64,000 nucleotides of DNA from the NCBI RefSeq assembly GCF_030767025.1, contig NZ_JASITE010000010.1, positions 124,001 through 188,000 on the forward strand, read 5' to 3'. The DNA comes from Nocardia sp. CC227C. Its GTDB lineage: Bacteria; Actinomycetota; Actinomycetes; Mycobacteriales; Mycobacteriaceae. The number at the start of each line of letters is the position of its first letter. The stretch's first letter is position 1. Below, piece by piece: positions 7,876 through 17,005 of this stretch. A program made the translations under genes and the position numbers. The notes under the pieces are model-generated. The model saw only the letters and a program-made list of their open reading frames with translations, made no database searches and was not told where the DNA came from.

Positions 7876-10068
7876 TCAGCTAGTACTGAGTAGAAAGGCT
7901 AGCGGTCCCAGCGTCACGAAGACGCCTACCACGACAGCAATCACAGTGCTGAAAATGTCATCGGTGCGACGCAGAACTCGGACGAGTGCGACAAGTCCGA
8001 GAATCACGATCATCGCCAGCGCCAAGGCAACCCACGGGAGCATTTCCCACATGCGTTCGAATCCCTTGAACAGCAACATTCCCGCGACTGCGGCGGCGGT
8101 GCTCTGCCCGCCCAGAATCAGCCATTGCCGACGATTCTCTTCCTCGTCGGATTTCCGCGTGGTGCGGGAACGACGGGCGCGACCGGCGACGGCGCTGACC
8201 CGTGCGACCACAGAAGTTCTTGCGCCGTCCTCGATTTCGTCGTCATCCCGCAGTGGGGAGTAGACCTCGGTGGCGCCGGCGTACATATCGTCCGGTTCGG
8301 CGGCGCGGGACTTGCGCCCGAATGCCCCCTTGCCGAAGGAGCGTCCGCCGGAACGACGCGAACGACGCGGGGCCGGTTCGTCGTCGCGATCCTGAGCGTC
8401 GCGTAGCAGATCACCGGCAACCGTCTCGCCGGAGACCAGCTGCTGATCCTGGCCGGCCAGGGTCCACGCCGCGGTCCGGTCGTCCGACGGCGGCGGGGCG
8501 GGGTCGGTCGCCTGGCGTCTTCGCGCCGACCAGGCGGGCAGCTTGCCCGCGCCGGAGCGGTCACCGCGCCGCGCGGGTTCGTCGGGCTCGTCGGGCTCGT
8601 CGTCCCACGCCTCGGCATCGGGCTGCGCGTCGGCCGCCCGCCGCTCCTCGGCATGCCGCCGCGCGGAGCGGGACATGGGCGCGGCGCCCTCGCGCGGTGG
8701 CGCCTCGGCGTCCTGCGCGCCCCAGCTCGGTAGCGGCGCGTCCGCCGCCGCGCCGCGGTAGGGGCGCACCTCGGTGGTGTCGTCATCGGGATCGAAGCGG
8801 CGACGGCGACGCCCGCCCGTTTCGGTCGCCGGAGCCCCGGCCGCACCCGGCGGGACCGCGTCCTCGCCGAAACCGCGCGCACCGGGTTCGGCAGGCGGCT
8901 CGCCGAAGCCGCGCGGCCCCGGCTCACCGAAGCGACGTGCGCCAGCGCCCGGGTCACCGAAGCCGCGGGCATCGGGCCCGGGCGCACCGAAACCCCGCCC
9001 ACCGGCACCGGGCTCACCGAAGCCACGCGCACCCGCTTCGCCGTAACCACCGGCACCGGGCGCACCGAATTCACGCGCGCCCGGCGCACCGAAACCACGG
9101 GACCCGGCTTCACCGAAACCACGCGTGCCCGGCGCACCGAAGCCACGCGTGCCCGGCGCACCGAATTCACGCGCGCCCGGCGCACCGAAACCACGGGACC
9201 CGGGTTCGCCGAACCCGCGCCCTCCGGCCTCGGGTTCGCCGAAGCCGTGTCCGTTCGCACCGGATTCCCCGAATCCACGTGCTCCGGCGCTCGGTGCACC
9301 GAATTCTTGCTGCCCGGCGGCATCCGACGCCTCGGACTCGAGATCGGCCTGCGGGTCGGGTTTGCGGCGACGTCCGCCCTTCGGCCGCTCGGTTCCTTCG
9401 AGGCCGCCGAAGTGCTGCGCGCCGTAGCCACTGCCGTTCGCGCCAGTGCCGTTCGCGCCGTAGGAATTCCCGTTGGCGTCGTAACCGTTCGACTCGAATC
9501 CGCTCGCATCGCCGTAGCCATTGGCCTCGGCCGCCTCCCGGCGGGCGCGGCGGCCGCCCCGCGTGGGCCCCGAGCCGCCGACTGCCCCGTAACCGTTGGT
9601 CCCGGGGGTTTCGGTGGGGGGCCAGTCCAGCTGTCCGGGTGAGTTCCAGTTGTATCCCGACGACTGCGCCGACGCGTCCGGAGTTTCGGTCGGGGCGAGC
9701 GGGTCGTAATAAGCGATAGGGCCGGAAAGCGGAGAATTCTCCTGTTCGGAACCCGACGCGTAGCCGAAATTCGACTCCTGCGCGGGTGTATCCACTGAAT
9801 AGTTGGAGTAGTCCGGATAATTCGAGAAGTTCGAAAAGTCCGATTCCATCGAAGCGGGCGCGGACGCGCCGTCGACCCCGACTTCGTCATCGGGTGCCGC
9901 ATGCGAGGAAGAGCCCTCCCGCACCTGCGGCATATCGCCGGTCAGATCCGCCACGGAGATGCCGCGGCCGCTGCGCCGACGCCGCCCGCCTCCGCCACCG
10001 GAGGAGCCCTGCTGGCCGTTACGGGCCAGCAGTTCGGCGACGGACAGCTGGTTCGAATCCTCGGTCAT
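7876..10068 (-). CDS. Large repeat-rich membrane protein (Rv0497-like, expanded)
   Basis: 730-aa protein. After a basic Gly-rich N-terminus comes a long low-complexity region: Asn/Tyr/Gly-rich to about residue 220, then many copies of a GFGEPGARGFGAPG-type repeat (about 9310-8870), then charged Arg/Asp-rich sequence. The C-terminal 90 residues hold three predicted membrane spans (near ILGGQSTAAAVAGMLLF, MLPWVALALAMIVILGLVAL and VIAVVVGVFVTLGPLAFLL). The Rv0497 counterpart is a conserved membrane protein that I recall as much shorter, so the repeat region is an expansion. The start overlaps the ppx stop (ATGA). Function unknown. Confidence 0.85.
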   Translation of the reverse strand: MTEDSNQLSVAELLARNGQQGSSGGGGGRRRRSGRGISVADLTGDMPQVREGSSSHAAPDDEVGVDGASAPASMESDFSNFSNYPDYSNYSVDTPAQESNFGYASGSEQENSPLSGPIAYYDPLAPTETPDASAQSSGYNWNSPGQLDWPPTETPGTNGYGAVGGSGPTRGGRRARREAAEANGYGDASGFESNGYDANGNSYGANGTGANGSGYGAQHFGGLEGTERPKGGRRRKPDPQADLESEASDAAGQQEFGAPSAGARGFGESGANGHGFGEPEAGGRGFGEPGSRGFGAPGAREFGAPGTRGFGAPGTRGFGEAGSRGFGAPGAREFGAPGAGGYGEAGARGFGEPGAGGRGFGAPGPDARGFGDPGAGARRFGEPGPRGFGEPPAEPGARGFGEDAVPPGAAGAPATETGGRRRRRFDPDDDTTEVRPYRGAAADAPLPSWGAQDAEAPPREGAAPMSRSARRHAEERRAADAQPDAEAWDDEPDEPDEPARRGDRSGAGKLPAWSARRRQATDPAPPPSDDRTAAWTLAGQDQQLVSGETVAGDLLRDAQDRDDEPAPRRSRRSGGRSFGKGAFGRKSRAAEPDDMYAGATEVYSPLRDDDEIEDGARTSVVARVSAVAGRARRSRTTRKSDEEENRRQWLILGGQSTAAAVAGMLLFKGFERMWEMLPWVALALAMIVILGLVALVRVLRRTDDIFSTVIAVVVGVFVTLGPLAFLLSTS

Positions 10069-11072
10069 CGAATTACCGTTTCGATCGGGGTGCCCTCCAG
10101 GGGCGGACGAGCATCAGATTGTGCCCCACCAGCTATCGGTTCGCTATCCAAGTCGGTATCCAGTTTTCGCAGGATCAATCCCTCCCGCAGTGCCCAGGGG
10201 CAGATTTCCAACGTATCCAGCGACAGTGCCCGCATACTCGCCTCCGCGACCAATGCGCCAGCCACCAGTTGCTGTGACCGATCCGAACTTACGCCTTCCA
10301 ATTCTGCCCGGTCGGCGGCCGTCATTCGAGAGATGAAGGCGATCAGCTGACGCAGACCGGAACTGGTGAGCGTACGCCGCACCCGCGGACCCGCCGCCGA
10401 GGGGGCGGCGCCGGTCAGCCTGGCCAGGGAGCGGAAGGTCTTGGAGGTGCCGACGGCCAGATCCGGGCGGCCGGGTTCGAGCAGCTGTTTGGTCGGAATC
10501 ACCAGTTCGGCGTCGAGCCAGTCGCGCAGCACGGCCACCCGGCGCTTGCCGGGCGGGTCGTGACGCAGCCAGTCCCGGGTGAGCCGCCCGGCGCCCAGTT
10601 GCAGCGACAGCGCCACATCCGGGTCCTCGTCGGCGCCATTGCTCATCTCCAGCGATCCGCCGCCGATATCCAGGTTGAGGATCCGCCCCGCACTCCAGCC
10701 GTACCAGCGGCGCACCGCCAGGAAGGTGTTGCGGGCTTCGTCGACCCCGCTCAACACCCGCAGGTTCACGCCGGTCTCGGCGCGCACCACGGCCAGCACC
10801 TCCTCGGAGTTGGTGGCATCGCGCACCGCCGAGGTGGCGAAGGCCATCAGCTCCACACAGCCGGAAGTCGTTGCGATGCTTGCGAATTCGGCTACGGTGC
10901 GGGTGAGCCGCGCCGACCCCTCCGGGGTGATCCGCCCCCGCTCGTCCATGTTCTCCGACAACCGCAGGGTCGCCTTCGTCGAACTCATCGGCAGCGGATG
11001 GCCACCGCGATGCGCGTCCACCACCAGCAGGTGGACGGTATTGCTTCCCACATCCAGTACACCGAGCCGCAC
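10065..11072 (-). CDS. ppx: Exopolyphosphatase/guanosine pentaphosphatase family protein
   Basis: Ppx/GppA-family phosphohydrolase (Rv0496-like), 335 aa. These actin-fold enzymes remove terminal phosphate from polyphosphate or pppGpp. Phosphate-1 motif GVLDVGSNTVHLL lies at the N-terminus and phosphate-2 motif LDIGGGSLEM in the middle. The GTG at 11072 gives the canonical VRLGVLDVGSNT start; the frame is open further upstream but that would run into the divergent gene. It is coupled (ATGA) to the Rv0497-like gene. Which substrate dominates cannot be read from sequence. Confidence 0.9.
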   Translation of the reverse strand: MRLGVLDVGSNTVHLLVVDAHRGGHPLPMSSTKATLRLSENMDERGRITPEGSARLTRTVAEFASIATTSGCVELMAFATSAVRDATNSEEVLAVVRAETGVNLRVLSGVDEARNTFLAVRRWYGWSAGRILNLDIGGGSLEMSNGADEDPDVALSLQLGAGRLTRDWLRHDPPGKRRVAVLRDWLDAELVIPTKQLLEPGRPDLAVGTSKTFRSLARLTGAAPSAAGPRVRRTLTSSGLRQLIAFISRMTAADRAELEGVSSDRSQQLVAGALVAEASMRALSLDTLEICPWALREGLILRKLDTDLDSEPIAGGAQSDARPPLEGTPIETVIR

Positions 11073-11137
11073 AAGAACACGGTACTGGGTGTGGCGTCCC
11101 TTCAGGCGCGGCGACCGAACTGTTAGCGTTCCGCGTT

Positions 11138-12001
11138 GTGACGGCAGGCGCATCCGCGAGCGGACCCACCGGGCTCCGATCAGCGGCGAAGATCGATCCG
11201 AGTCCCGAGGTCGAACTGGACTTCCCCCGAGAATGGATCGAGTTCGTCGACCCAGCAAATGACGAGCACCTGATCGCGGCGGACCTCACCTGGCTGCTCT
11301 CGCGGTGGACGTGCGTATTCGGCACCCCCGCATGTCAGGGCATCATCGAGGGCCGCGTCGATGACGGTTGCTGTTCACACGGCGCTTTCCTCTCCGATGC
11401 CGACGACGGCAAGAAGCTGCACCGCGGTGTGAAAATGCTCACACGCGAGGACTGGCAGCTGATGGACGAAGCGGTGGACGACACCGGCCGGGTCCGCAAG
11501 AAGCTCTACCTCGAGCAGGACGAACTCGACGACGAGCCCGCCCTGCGCACCCGCCGGATCGACGGCGCCTGCATCTTCCTGAACCGCCCCGGCTTCGCGG
11601 GCGGCATCGGCTGCGCCCTGCACAGCATGGCCCTGCGCAGGGGCCTGGAGCCGCTCACGGTGAAGCCCGAGGTGTGCTGGCAGCTGCCCATCCGGCGGGT
11701 GCAGGAGTGGGTGGACCGGCCCGACGGGGTGGAGATCCTCAAGACCTGGATCACCGAGTACGACCGTCGCGGCTGGGGGCCGGGCGGGGAGGACCTGAAC
11801 TGGTACTGCACCGGATCGCCCGACGCGCATGTGGGCACACGGCCGGTCTGGCAGGCGTACGCGCCGGAGCTGATCGAGCTGCTCGGGCAGCCCGCGTACG
11901 AGGAACTGGCGCGGCATTGCCGGCGGCGGGAGGGACTGGGCATCGTCGCGGTGCACCCGGCGACGGCCATCGCCGCGGAACGGGCGGCGCCCGAGGACTG
12001 A
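11138..12001 (+). CDS. Conserved hypothetical cysteine-rich protein (Rv0495c-like)
   Basis: 287-aa protein, divergent from ppx as Rv0495c is. It contains spaced cysteines in CVFGTPACQG, DDGCCSHG, GACIFL and GIGCALH that could form a metal or Fe-S site reminiscent of YkgJ-type cysteine clusters; this is inference only. No signal peptide. Start GTG 11138 is the first usable start after the divergent promoter region. Confidence 0.8.
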   Translation: MTAGASASGPTGLRSAAKIDPSPEVELDFPREWIEFVDPANDEHLIAADLTWLLSRWTCVFGTPACQGIIEGRVDDGCCSHGAFLSDADDGKKLHRGVKMLTREDWQLMDEAVDDTGRVRKKLYLEQDELDDEPALRTRRIDGACIFLNRPGFAGGIGCALHSMALRRGLEPLTVKPEVCWQLPIRRVQEWVDRPDGVEILKTWITEYDRRGWGPGGEDLNWYCTGSPDAHVGTRPVWQAYAPELIELLGQPAYEELARHCRRREGLGIVAVHPATAIAAERAAPED

Positions 12002-12012
12002 GCGGGATCGGG

Positions 12013-12264
12013 TTGCTGGTCTACTGGTCCGACAACGGCGAGGACATCAGCGGCCCCAAGGTGCCGTGGCCGGTCGGCGAGGCGCACCTGAGCTGGACGC
12101 CGACCACCCCGGACCGCCATCTCATCACCTGTTCGCAGGGCGGCGGCACCGAGACCATCGAGGTCTGGGTGCGGGATCCGTCGCAGCCGGATCCGGGTGA
12201 GCCGGGCACCCCCGGCGGCACCGGCAGCGCCGACGGCCTGCCCGGACTCTTCGGCAGTAGCTAG
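12013..12264 (+). CDS. Possible small Gly/Pro-rich protein or gene remnant
   Basis: An 83-codon frame beginning at TTG 12013 encodes a protein-like sequence (VYWSDNGEDISGPKVPW, then HLITCSQGGGTETIEVWVRD) ending in a Gly/Pro/Ser-rich tail. It begins 12 bp after the preceding gene. No good Shine-Dalgarno is evident and I recognise no family; it could be a remnant or a coincidence of GC-rich sequence. Confidence 0.3.
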   Translation: MLVYWSDNGEDISGPKVPWPVGEAHLSWTPTTPDRHLITCSQGGGTETIEVWVRDPSQPDPGEPGTPGGTGSADGLPGLFGSS

Positions 12265-12428
12265 AGCGTGGCCGCAGCGCGCCCGCGTGCGGTCTCGTGG
12301 CCGCAGCGCGCGTGCGGCTCGTGGTCGCGGGCGCGAGATGTATCGGGCGGTTCCCACGACGGCAGCATGAGAATGCGGACTGCCGTGCTCGGCAGGCAGC
12401 GCCAGCGGCGGCAACAGCGCACAGCTGG

Positions 12429-12456
12429 CGCCCGCTCCGGCGTTCCGGAGCGGGCG
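12429..12456 (-). terminator. Hairpin terminator after regX3
   Basis: Perfect 12-bp inverted repeat (12429-12440 with 12445-12456) with a 4-nt loop, 13 bp beyond the regX3 stop. Confidence 0.75.
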
Positions 12457-12469
12457 TGGGTTCGCGGGG

Positions 12470-13159
12470 CTAGGCCTCCAGTTTGTAGCCGAGGCCGCGC
12501 ACGGTGACCAGGTGTTCCGGCTTGGCGGGGTCGGCTTCGATCTTGGAGCGCAGGCGCTTGACGTGCACGTCGAGGGTTTTGGTGTCGCCCACGTAGTCGG
12601 CTCCCCAGACGCGGTCGATGAGCTGGCCGCGGGTGAGTACCCGGCCGGAGTTGCGCAGCAGGTATTCGAGCAGGTCGAACTCCTTGAGCGGCAGGGTGAC
12701 CGGCTTGCCGTTGACCTGCACGGTGTGGCGGTCGACATCCATGCGGACGGGGCCGGCCTCCAGCACGCCGGTCTCGACGCCGTTGTCGGGTTCGTCGCCG
12801 ACGCCGCGGCGCAGCACGGCGCGGATGCGGGCGATGAGTTCGCGCGACGAGTACGGCTTGGTCACGTAGTCGTCCGCGCCGAGTTCCAGGCCGACCACCT
12901 TGTCGATCTCGCTGTCGCGCGCAGTCACCATGATGACGGGCACGCTGCCGCGAATCCGCAGCTGCTTGCACACGTCGGTGCCGCTCATGCCGGGGAGCAT
13001 GAGGTCGAGCAGCACGATGTCAGCGCCGGCGCGGTCGTATTCGGCCAGCGCGGACGGTCCGTCACCGACCACGGCTACCTCGAACCCCTCCTTGCGCAGC
13101 AGGAACGCGAGCGGATCGGCCAGCGACTCCTCGTCCTCGACGATCAGCACTCTCGTCAT
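12470..13159 (-). CDS. regX3: Two-component response regulator RegX3
   Basis: 229-aa OmpR/PhoB-family regulator. The receiver domain has the acidic pair in IVEDEE, the phospho-acceptor Asp52 in LLDLMLPG, and the conserved Lys in TKPYSS. The C-terminal winged helix (about 130-229) contains LKEFDLLEYLLRNSG, LIDRVWG and DVHVKRLRSKIE. In mycobacteria SenX3-RegX3 controls the phosphate-starvation response. ATG 13159 overlaps the senX3 stop (ATGA), so the pair is one operon with tight coupling. Confidence 0.95.
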   Translation of the reverse strand: MTRVLIVEDEESLADPLAFLLRKEGFEVAVVGDGPSALAEYDRAGADIVLLDLMLPGMSGTDVCKQLRIRGSVPVIMVTARDSEIDKVVGLELGADDYVTKPYSSRELIARIRAVLRRGVGDEPDNGVETGVLEAGPVRMDVDRHTVQVNGKPVTLPLKEFDLLEYLLRNSGRVLTRGQLIDRVWGADYVGDTKTLDVHVKRLRSKIEADPAKPEHLVTVRGLGYKLEA

Positions 13160-14400
13160 CGGGTTGCCTCCACACCGTTTGTTCTGGCCCGCCCGGCGGG
13201 GCGCGGGCCGGTTTCCTTCTTCCCCGCCGGAGCCCCGGCGGAAGTCTTCTTGTCGCTCGGCGCGGGGTCGGCCGGATGGACCGGTATCCGCAGCGTGAAC
13301 GTGGAGCCGGTGCCCTGCTTGCTCCACAGGGTGATCTCACCGTTGTGGTTGGCGGCCACGTGCTTGACGATAGCCAGCCCGAGCCCGGTTCCCCCGGTGG
13401 CGCGCGAGCGTGCCTTGTCGGCGCGGAAGAACCGCTCGAACACGCGCTGCTGGTCTTCCTTGGCGATGCCGATGCCGCGGTCGGTGACGGCGATGTTCAC
13501 ATAGCCGCCGCGCAGCGACCGGCTCACCGAGACGTGCGAGCCGCGCGGTGAGTAGGCGATGGCGTTCTCCACCAGGTTGGACAGCGCCGTGATGAGCAGG
13601 GTCTGGTCGCCGAGCACCTCGAGTTCGCTGTCGCGGTCGGTGCTCACGGTGATGCCCGCGGCCTCGGCGGCGGTGCGGGAGCGCTCGATGGCCTGGCCGA
13701 CGACGGTGTCCACGGAGACCGCCTCGAGTTCGGGCAGTTTCTCCGCGCCCTGGAGTCGCGACAGCGCGATGAGTTCGGTGACCATCTTGCCCATCCGCCG
13801 GGCCTCGCCGTGCAGCCGTTCACCGAAGTGCCGCACGGAGTCGGGATCGTCGGCCGATTCCAGCAGCGCCTCGGCCAGCAGGCTCATCGCCCCGACGGGG
13901 GTCTTGAGTTCGTGTGAGACGTTTGCCACGAAGTCGCGGCGGGTGGCCTCCATCCGCGCCTGCTCGGAGTCGTCGTCGGCGAAGAGCACCACGAAGTTGG
14001 GGTTCTCCTGCGACAGCGGCCGGGCCACGCCGCGCACCGCGAGCCGGCCGCGGCCGGGCATGGGGTGTTTGGCGGTGATGTCGAAGTCGACATCGTGCCC
14101 GGTGCCGAGCACCTCCTGCACGGCCATCCAGGCGCGATCGTCGAGCAACCGGTCGCGCACCACGCCGAGTTCCTCGGCACGGGGGTTGACCAGCACGACA
14201 TCGCGGTATTGGTCGACGACGGCGATACCGCTCTCGGAGGCGAGCACGATCAGGTCGAGCACCTGCGACATGGTGAGGCCGGATTCGTCGGCCGCGCGGC
14301 GGGCCTGCCGCGCGTTCACATACGGAATGAGCAGTCCGCCCACGGCCAGTCCGACGACGGCCGCGAGGACTGCCAACAGCACGGCCTGTGGAACGCTCAC
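13156..14400 (-). CDS. senX3: Sensor histidine kinase SenX3
   Basis: 414-aa membrane kinase. An N-terminal hydrophobic helix (VLLAVLAAVVGLAVGGLLI) is followed by a PAS-like domain (GIAVVDQYRDVVLVNPRAEE), the phospho-acceptor His in FVANVSHELKTP, then the HATPase domain with N box LVENAIAYSP, G1 DRGIGIA and G2 GGTGLGLAIVKH. GTG 14400 gives the normal VSVPQAVLLA start. Its partner regX3 overlaps its stop. M. tuberculosis SenX3 has nearly the same length and architecture. Confidence 0.95.
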   Translation of the reverse strand: MSVPQAVLLAVLAAVVGLAVGGLLIPYVNARQARRAADESGLTMSQVLDLIVLASESGIAVVDQYRDVVLVNPRAEELGVVRDRLLDDRAWMAVQEVLGTGHDVDFDITAKHPMPGRGRLAVRGVARPLSQENPNFVVLFADDDSEQARMEATRRDFVANVSHELKTPVGAMSLLAEALLESADDPDSVRHFGERLHGEARRMGKMVTELIALSRLQGAEKLPELEAVSVDTVVGQAIERSRTAAEAAGITVSTDRDSELEVLGDQTLLITALSNLVENAIAYSPRGSHVSVSRSLRGGYVNIAVTDRGIGIAKEDQQRVFERFFRADKARSRATGGTGLGLAIVKHVAANHNGEITLWSKQGTGSTFTLRIPVHPADPAPSDKKTSAGAPAGKKETGPRPAGRARTNGVEATR

Positions 14401-14846
14401 ACTCTGAATCGTACGGTCGCCGACAGGTGACCAAACCCCGGGTGCGCTAAGTTTCGTGCAGGTCACGGGCACTTCGGCGCATGTTAGCCCACCGTTCACA
14501 CAGTGTTGGGGAACGGGGTGATTGTCCGAAATCGCGCCCCGACCAGCCGGTCCGTACTTTTCAGATCAGTGCAGGTCCGGCATATCGGGCGCAACTAGGC
14601 GGTGTACTCGTTCGTCGAAATCACCTCCGTACATGGACGCGCGAACCCTGTCGTCGTTCCGGCCCACGCGCCGAGAGTCGGGAGAGCGCAGCAGCGCTCT
14701 CACCCACGACCGCGAAGGTCACCGTTCCAGCGTGCCAGCAGCCCTGGCACCCCCGAGCGCCTTTCGGGTTTCCTTCCGTCGGCGGGCGTCGACACGGCCG
14801 GATCAGCCCATGGGTCCCGACGGCGCGCAGCCGCCCCAGACCGCCT
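14401..14846. other. 446-bp intergenic region upstream of senX3
   Basis: Holds the senX3-regX3 promoter and the 3' flank of the first hydrolase gene. I found no convincing gene or repeat; several GC-rich open frames here lack start signals and protein-like composition. Confidence 0.5.
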
Positions 14847-16877
14847 CTACCAGCCCGAATTCCCCTGCACCGGAATATTGACGAAGCTCGGCTCGGACGG
14901 GTCGAGCAGCAGGTGCTGCGGGCGCAGTTGGGTGTCGGTGGTGATGGCGGTGGGCGGTAGGCCCTTCGGGAAGTTGCCCGCGTAGACGTCCACCCGGAGC
15001 CGGTGTCCCGGCTGGAGTACGGCCTCGACCCCCGCCACCGAGATGTCGAGTGTCACCGGGACGCCCGGCTGGGTCGGCTGCCGGGTGTCGAGCGAGAGGT
15101 CGGGCACCGGGTCGGTGTAGTCGCCACTCGGCAGGCGGGTACTGCGGGATTCGTCGAGTTGCCGCAGCGAGGCGACGAGTTGGCCGGTCGACAGGGTGGT
15201 CGAGCGGCCGTCGGGGGCGACGTCGTTGACCGTGACGGTCCAGTAGCCGTCGGCGGCGTCGTGCACGGTCCGCAGGCGCACCGCGATCGGTCCGGAGATG
15301 GTGGTGGCCGCGGCCACCGGAGCGCTGGTGAAGGTGAGGCCGTTGGATTCCCAGATGCGCGAATCCTTGCCGCAGGCGTCGAGGATGGAGGTGATGCCGA
15401 CGAGCTGCTGGGCGGAGTCACGCGAGCACAGGCCGGTGAGACCCGGTGCGACGGTGAGGGTGTCGATACTCGGGCTCGGCGCGGTGAACAGCGAACCGTC
15501 GTGCACACTGTGTCCGCCGGTTCCGCTGGGTGCTGCCGCGAGATACATGCGCCGGTACTCCACCCCGGGTCGCGGGAACGACGGCAGACTGACCCAGCCA
15601 CCGCCCTGCTGCTTGACCGTCACCGGCCCGAACGCGTCGATGCCGTTGTCGATTCCCTTGAGCCACTTGTCGAACCACGCCTGCTGGAGCACGTCCATGC
15701 GGGGCGGCAGCCCCGGCCGTCCGGATTCATTGCCGTTGGAGATGTGGTAGCCGTCGCCGGAGAGCAGCTGTTTCTGTCCGGGCGGCAAGGGGATTCGCCG
15801 GTACACATCGGCCTGCGAGGCGACGAAGACATCGTGCCAGCCGCCGGTGATGAAGGTGGGCGCGGTAATGGCCTCCGGATCGGTCTCCCACGCCTGCCGC
15901 ATCGGGCTGTCGCTGTCCAGCAGCTGTCGCACCTTCGGGCTCAGCGCCTCGATGTCGGGCTGGACGAACACCTCCAACAGCGCGTCGACGAAGGTGAAAG
16001 GGTCGGCCAGGCGGTCGGCCAGCCACTTCATATCGAAGCGCCCCTGCGCCAGCGCCGTCAGGTCCGGCACCAGCTTGCCGCCGTTCACCGCCGCCAGCCA
16101 CATCGGCATGAACGCGACGCCGATCGCACCGCCGGGCGCGACGAGATCGCGGAAGGGATTGCGCGACGGCACCACCGGGAAGATGGCCTCGAGCGCGGGC
16201 GGGTTCTTCGCCGCGGCCTGCAACTGGTTGAGTCCCGAGTAGCTGACCCCGGTCATGCCGATATCCCCGGTCGACCACGGCTGTTTCGCGGCCCAGTCGA
16301 TGGTTTCGACGGTGTCCTGCTGTTCGCGCGGCCCGAGCAGATCCCAGATCCCCTGGGAGAAGCCGGTTCCGCGCACGTCCACGACGACCTGTGTGTACCC
16401 GGACCTGATGAGGTCGCGGTCCACGGTGAAGGTGCGGATCAGTCCGCCGCCGAGCGCCTTGGTGAGGTCGGTGAGCCCGGAGAAGGGTGTGCCCGTGAGG
16501 TCGATGCCGCGCGCCAGTTCCACGATCAGGTCGGAGAGCCCCGGAATCGAGAACGCCGAATCCGCGATCATCGAGCCGAGTTTCGTATAGGGCGTGAAGT
16601 TCACGATGGTCGGCGTCGGCTCGGTGATGGGCCGCCCGGACGCGTCGGCCGGATGGTAGACATTGGCCTTCAGCACGGTGCCGTCGCTCATCGTGATGGG
16701 CACATCCCATTCGATGTAGACGTTCGGATACGGATGCGGTCCGTCATTGGCGCGCGCCCACGCCGCCCCCGCCGCGCCACCGTCCGGGCCGGTGGCGGCG
16801 GGAGTCGCCGCGGCGCCGGGCGATACGAACGGAAGCAGTGCCAGGGCAGCCAGAAGCGCTGTTGCGTACTTGAGCAC
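14847..16877 (-). CDS. Secreted CocE/NonD-family alpha/beta hydrolase, copy 1
   Basis: 676-aa serine hydrolase of the X-Pro dipeptidyl-peptidase S15/CocE-NonD family. It has a signal peptide (LLAALALLPFVSPGAAA), an alpha/beta core with nucleophile in GMTGVSYSG, Asp in TGGWHDVF, His in GDGYHISNG, and the C-terminal jelly-roll XPP domain starting around residue 420. It is expected to cleave amide or ester bonds of extracellular substrates. Start is GTG 16877. It is a tandem paralogue of the next gene. Confidence 0.88.
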   Translation of the reverse strand: MLKYATALLAALALLPFVSPGAAATPAATGPDGGAAGAAWARANDGPHPYPNVYIEWDVPITMSDGTVLKANVYHPADASGRPITEPTPTIVNFTPYTKLGSMIADSAFSIPGLSDLIVELARGIDLTGTPFSGLTDLTKALGGGLIRTFTVDRDLIRSGYTQVVVDVRGTGFSQGIWDLLGPREQQDTVETIDWAAKQPWSTGDIGMTGVSYSGLNQLQAAAKNPPALEAIFPVVPSRNPFRDLVAPGGAIGVAFMPMWLAAVNGGKLVPDLTALAQGRFDMKWLADRLADPFTFVDALLEVFVQPDIEALSPKVRQLLDSDSPMRQAWETDPEAITAPTFITGGWHDVFVASQADVYRRIPLPPGQKQLLSGDGYHISNGNESGRPGLPPRMDVLQQAWFDKWLKGIDNGIDAFGPVTVKQQGGGWVSLPSFPRPGVEYRRMYLAAAPSGTGGHSVHDGSLFTAPSPSIDTLTVAPGLTGLCSRDSAQQLVGITSILDACGKDSRIWESNGLTFTSAPVAAATTISGPIAVRLRTVHDAADGYWTVTVNDVAPDGRSTTLSTGQLVASLRQLDESRSTRLPSGDYTDPVPDLSLDTRQPTQPGVPVTLDISVAGVEAVLQPGHRLRVDVYAGNFPKGLPPTAITTDTQLRPQHLLLDPSEPSFVNIPVQGNSGW

Positions 16878-16947
16878 GAACCGATGCTAAGCCGAACCGT
16901 CTGAGACGGAACGGACTTCGGTCGGGTTTCGTGAAACAGCACAAAAA

Positions 16948-16983
16948 GATCCGGGTGCGCACCCCATTGTGCACACCCGGATC
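16948..16983 (-). terminator. Hairpin terminator between the two hydrolase genes
   Basis: 14-bp imperfect inverted repeat (16948-16961 with 16970-16983, one mismatch), 22 bp past the stop of hydrolase copy 2. Confidence 0.7.
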
Positions 16984-17005
16984 ATTCACGCCCGGTCGGC
17001 GGAAG

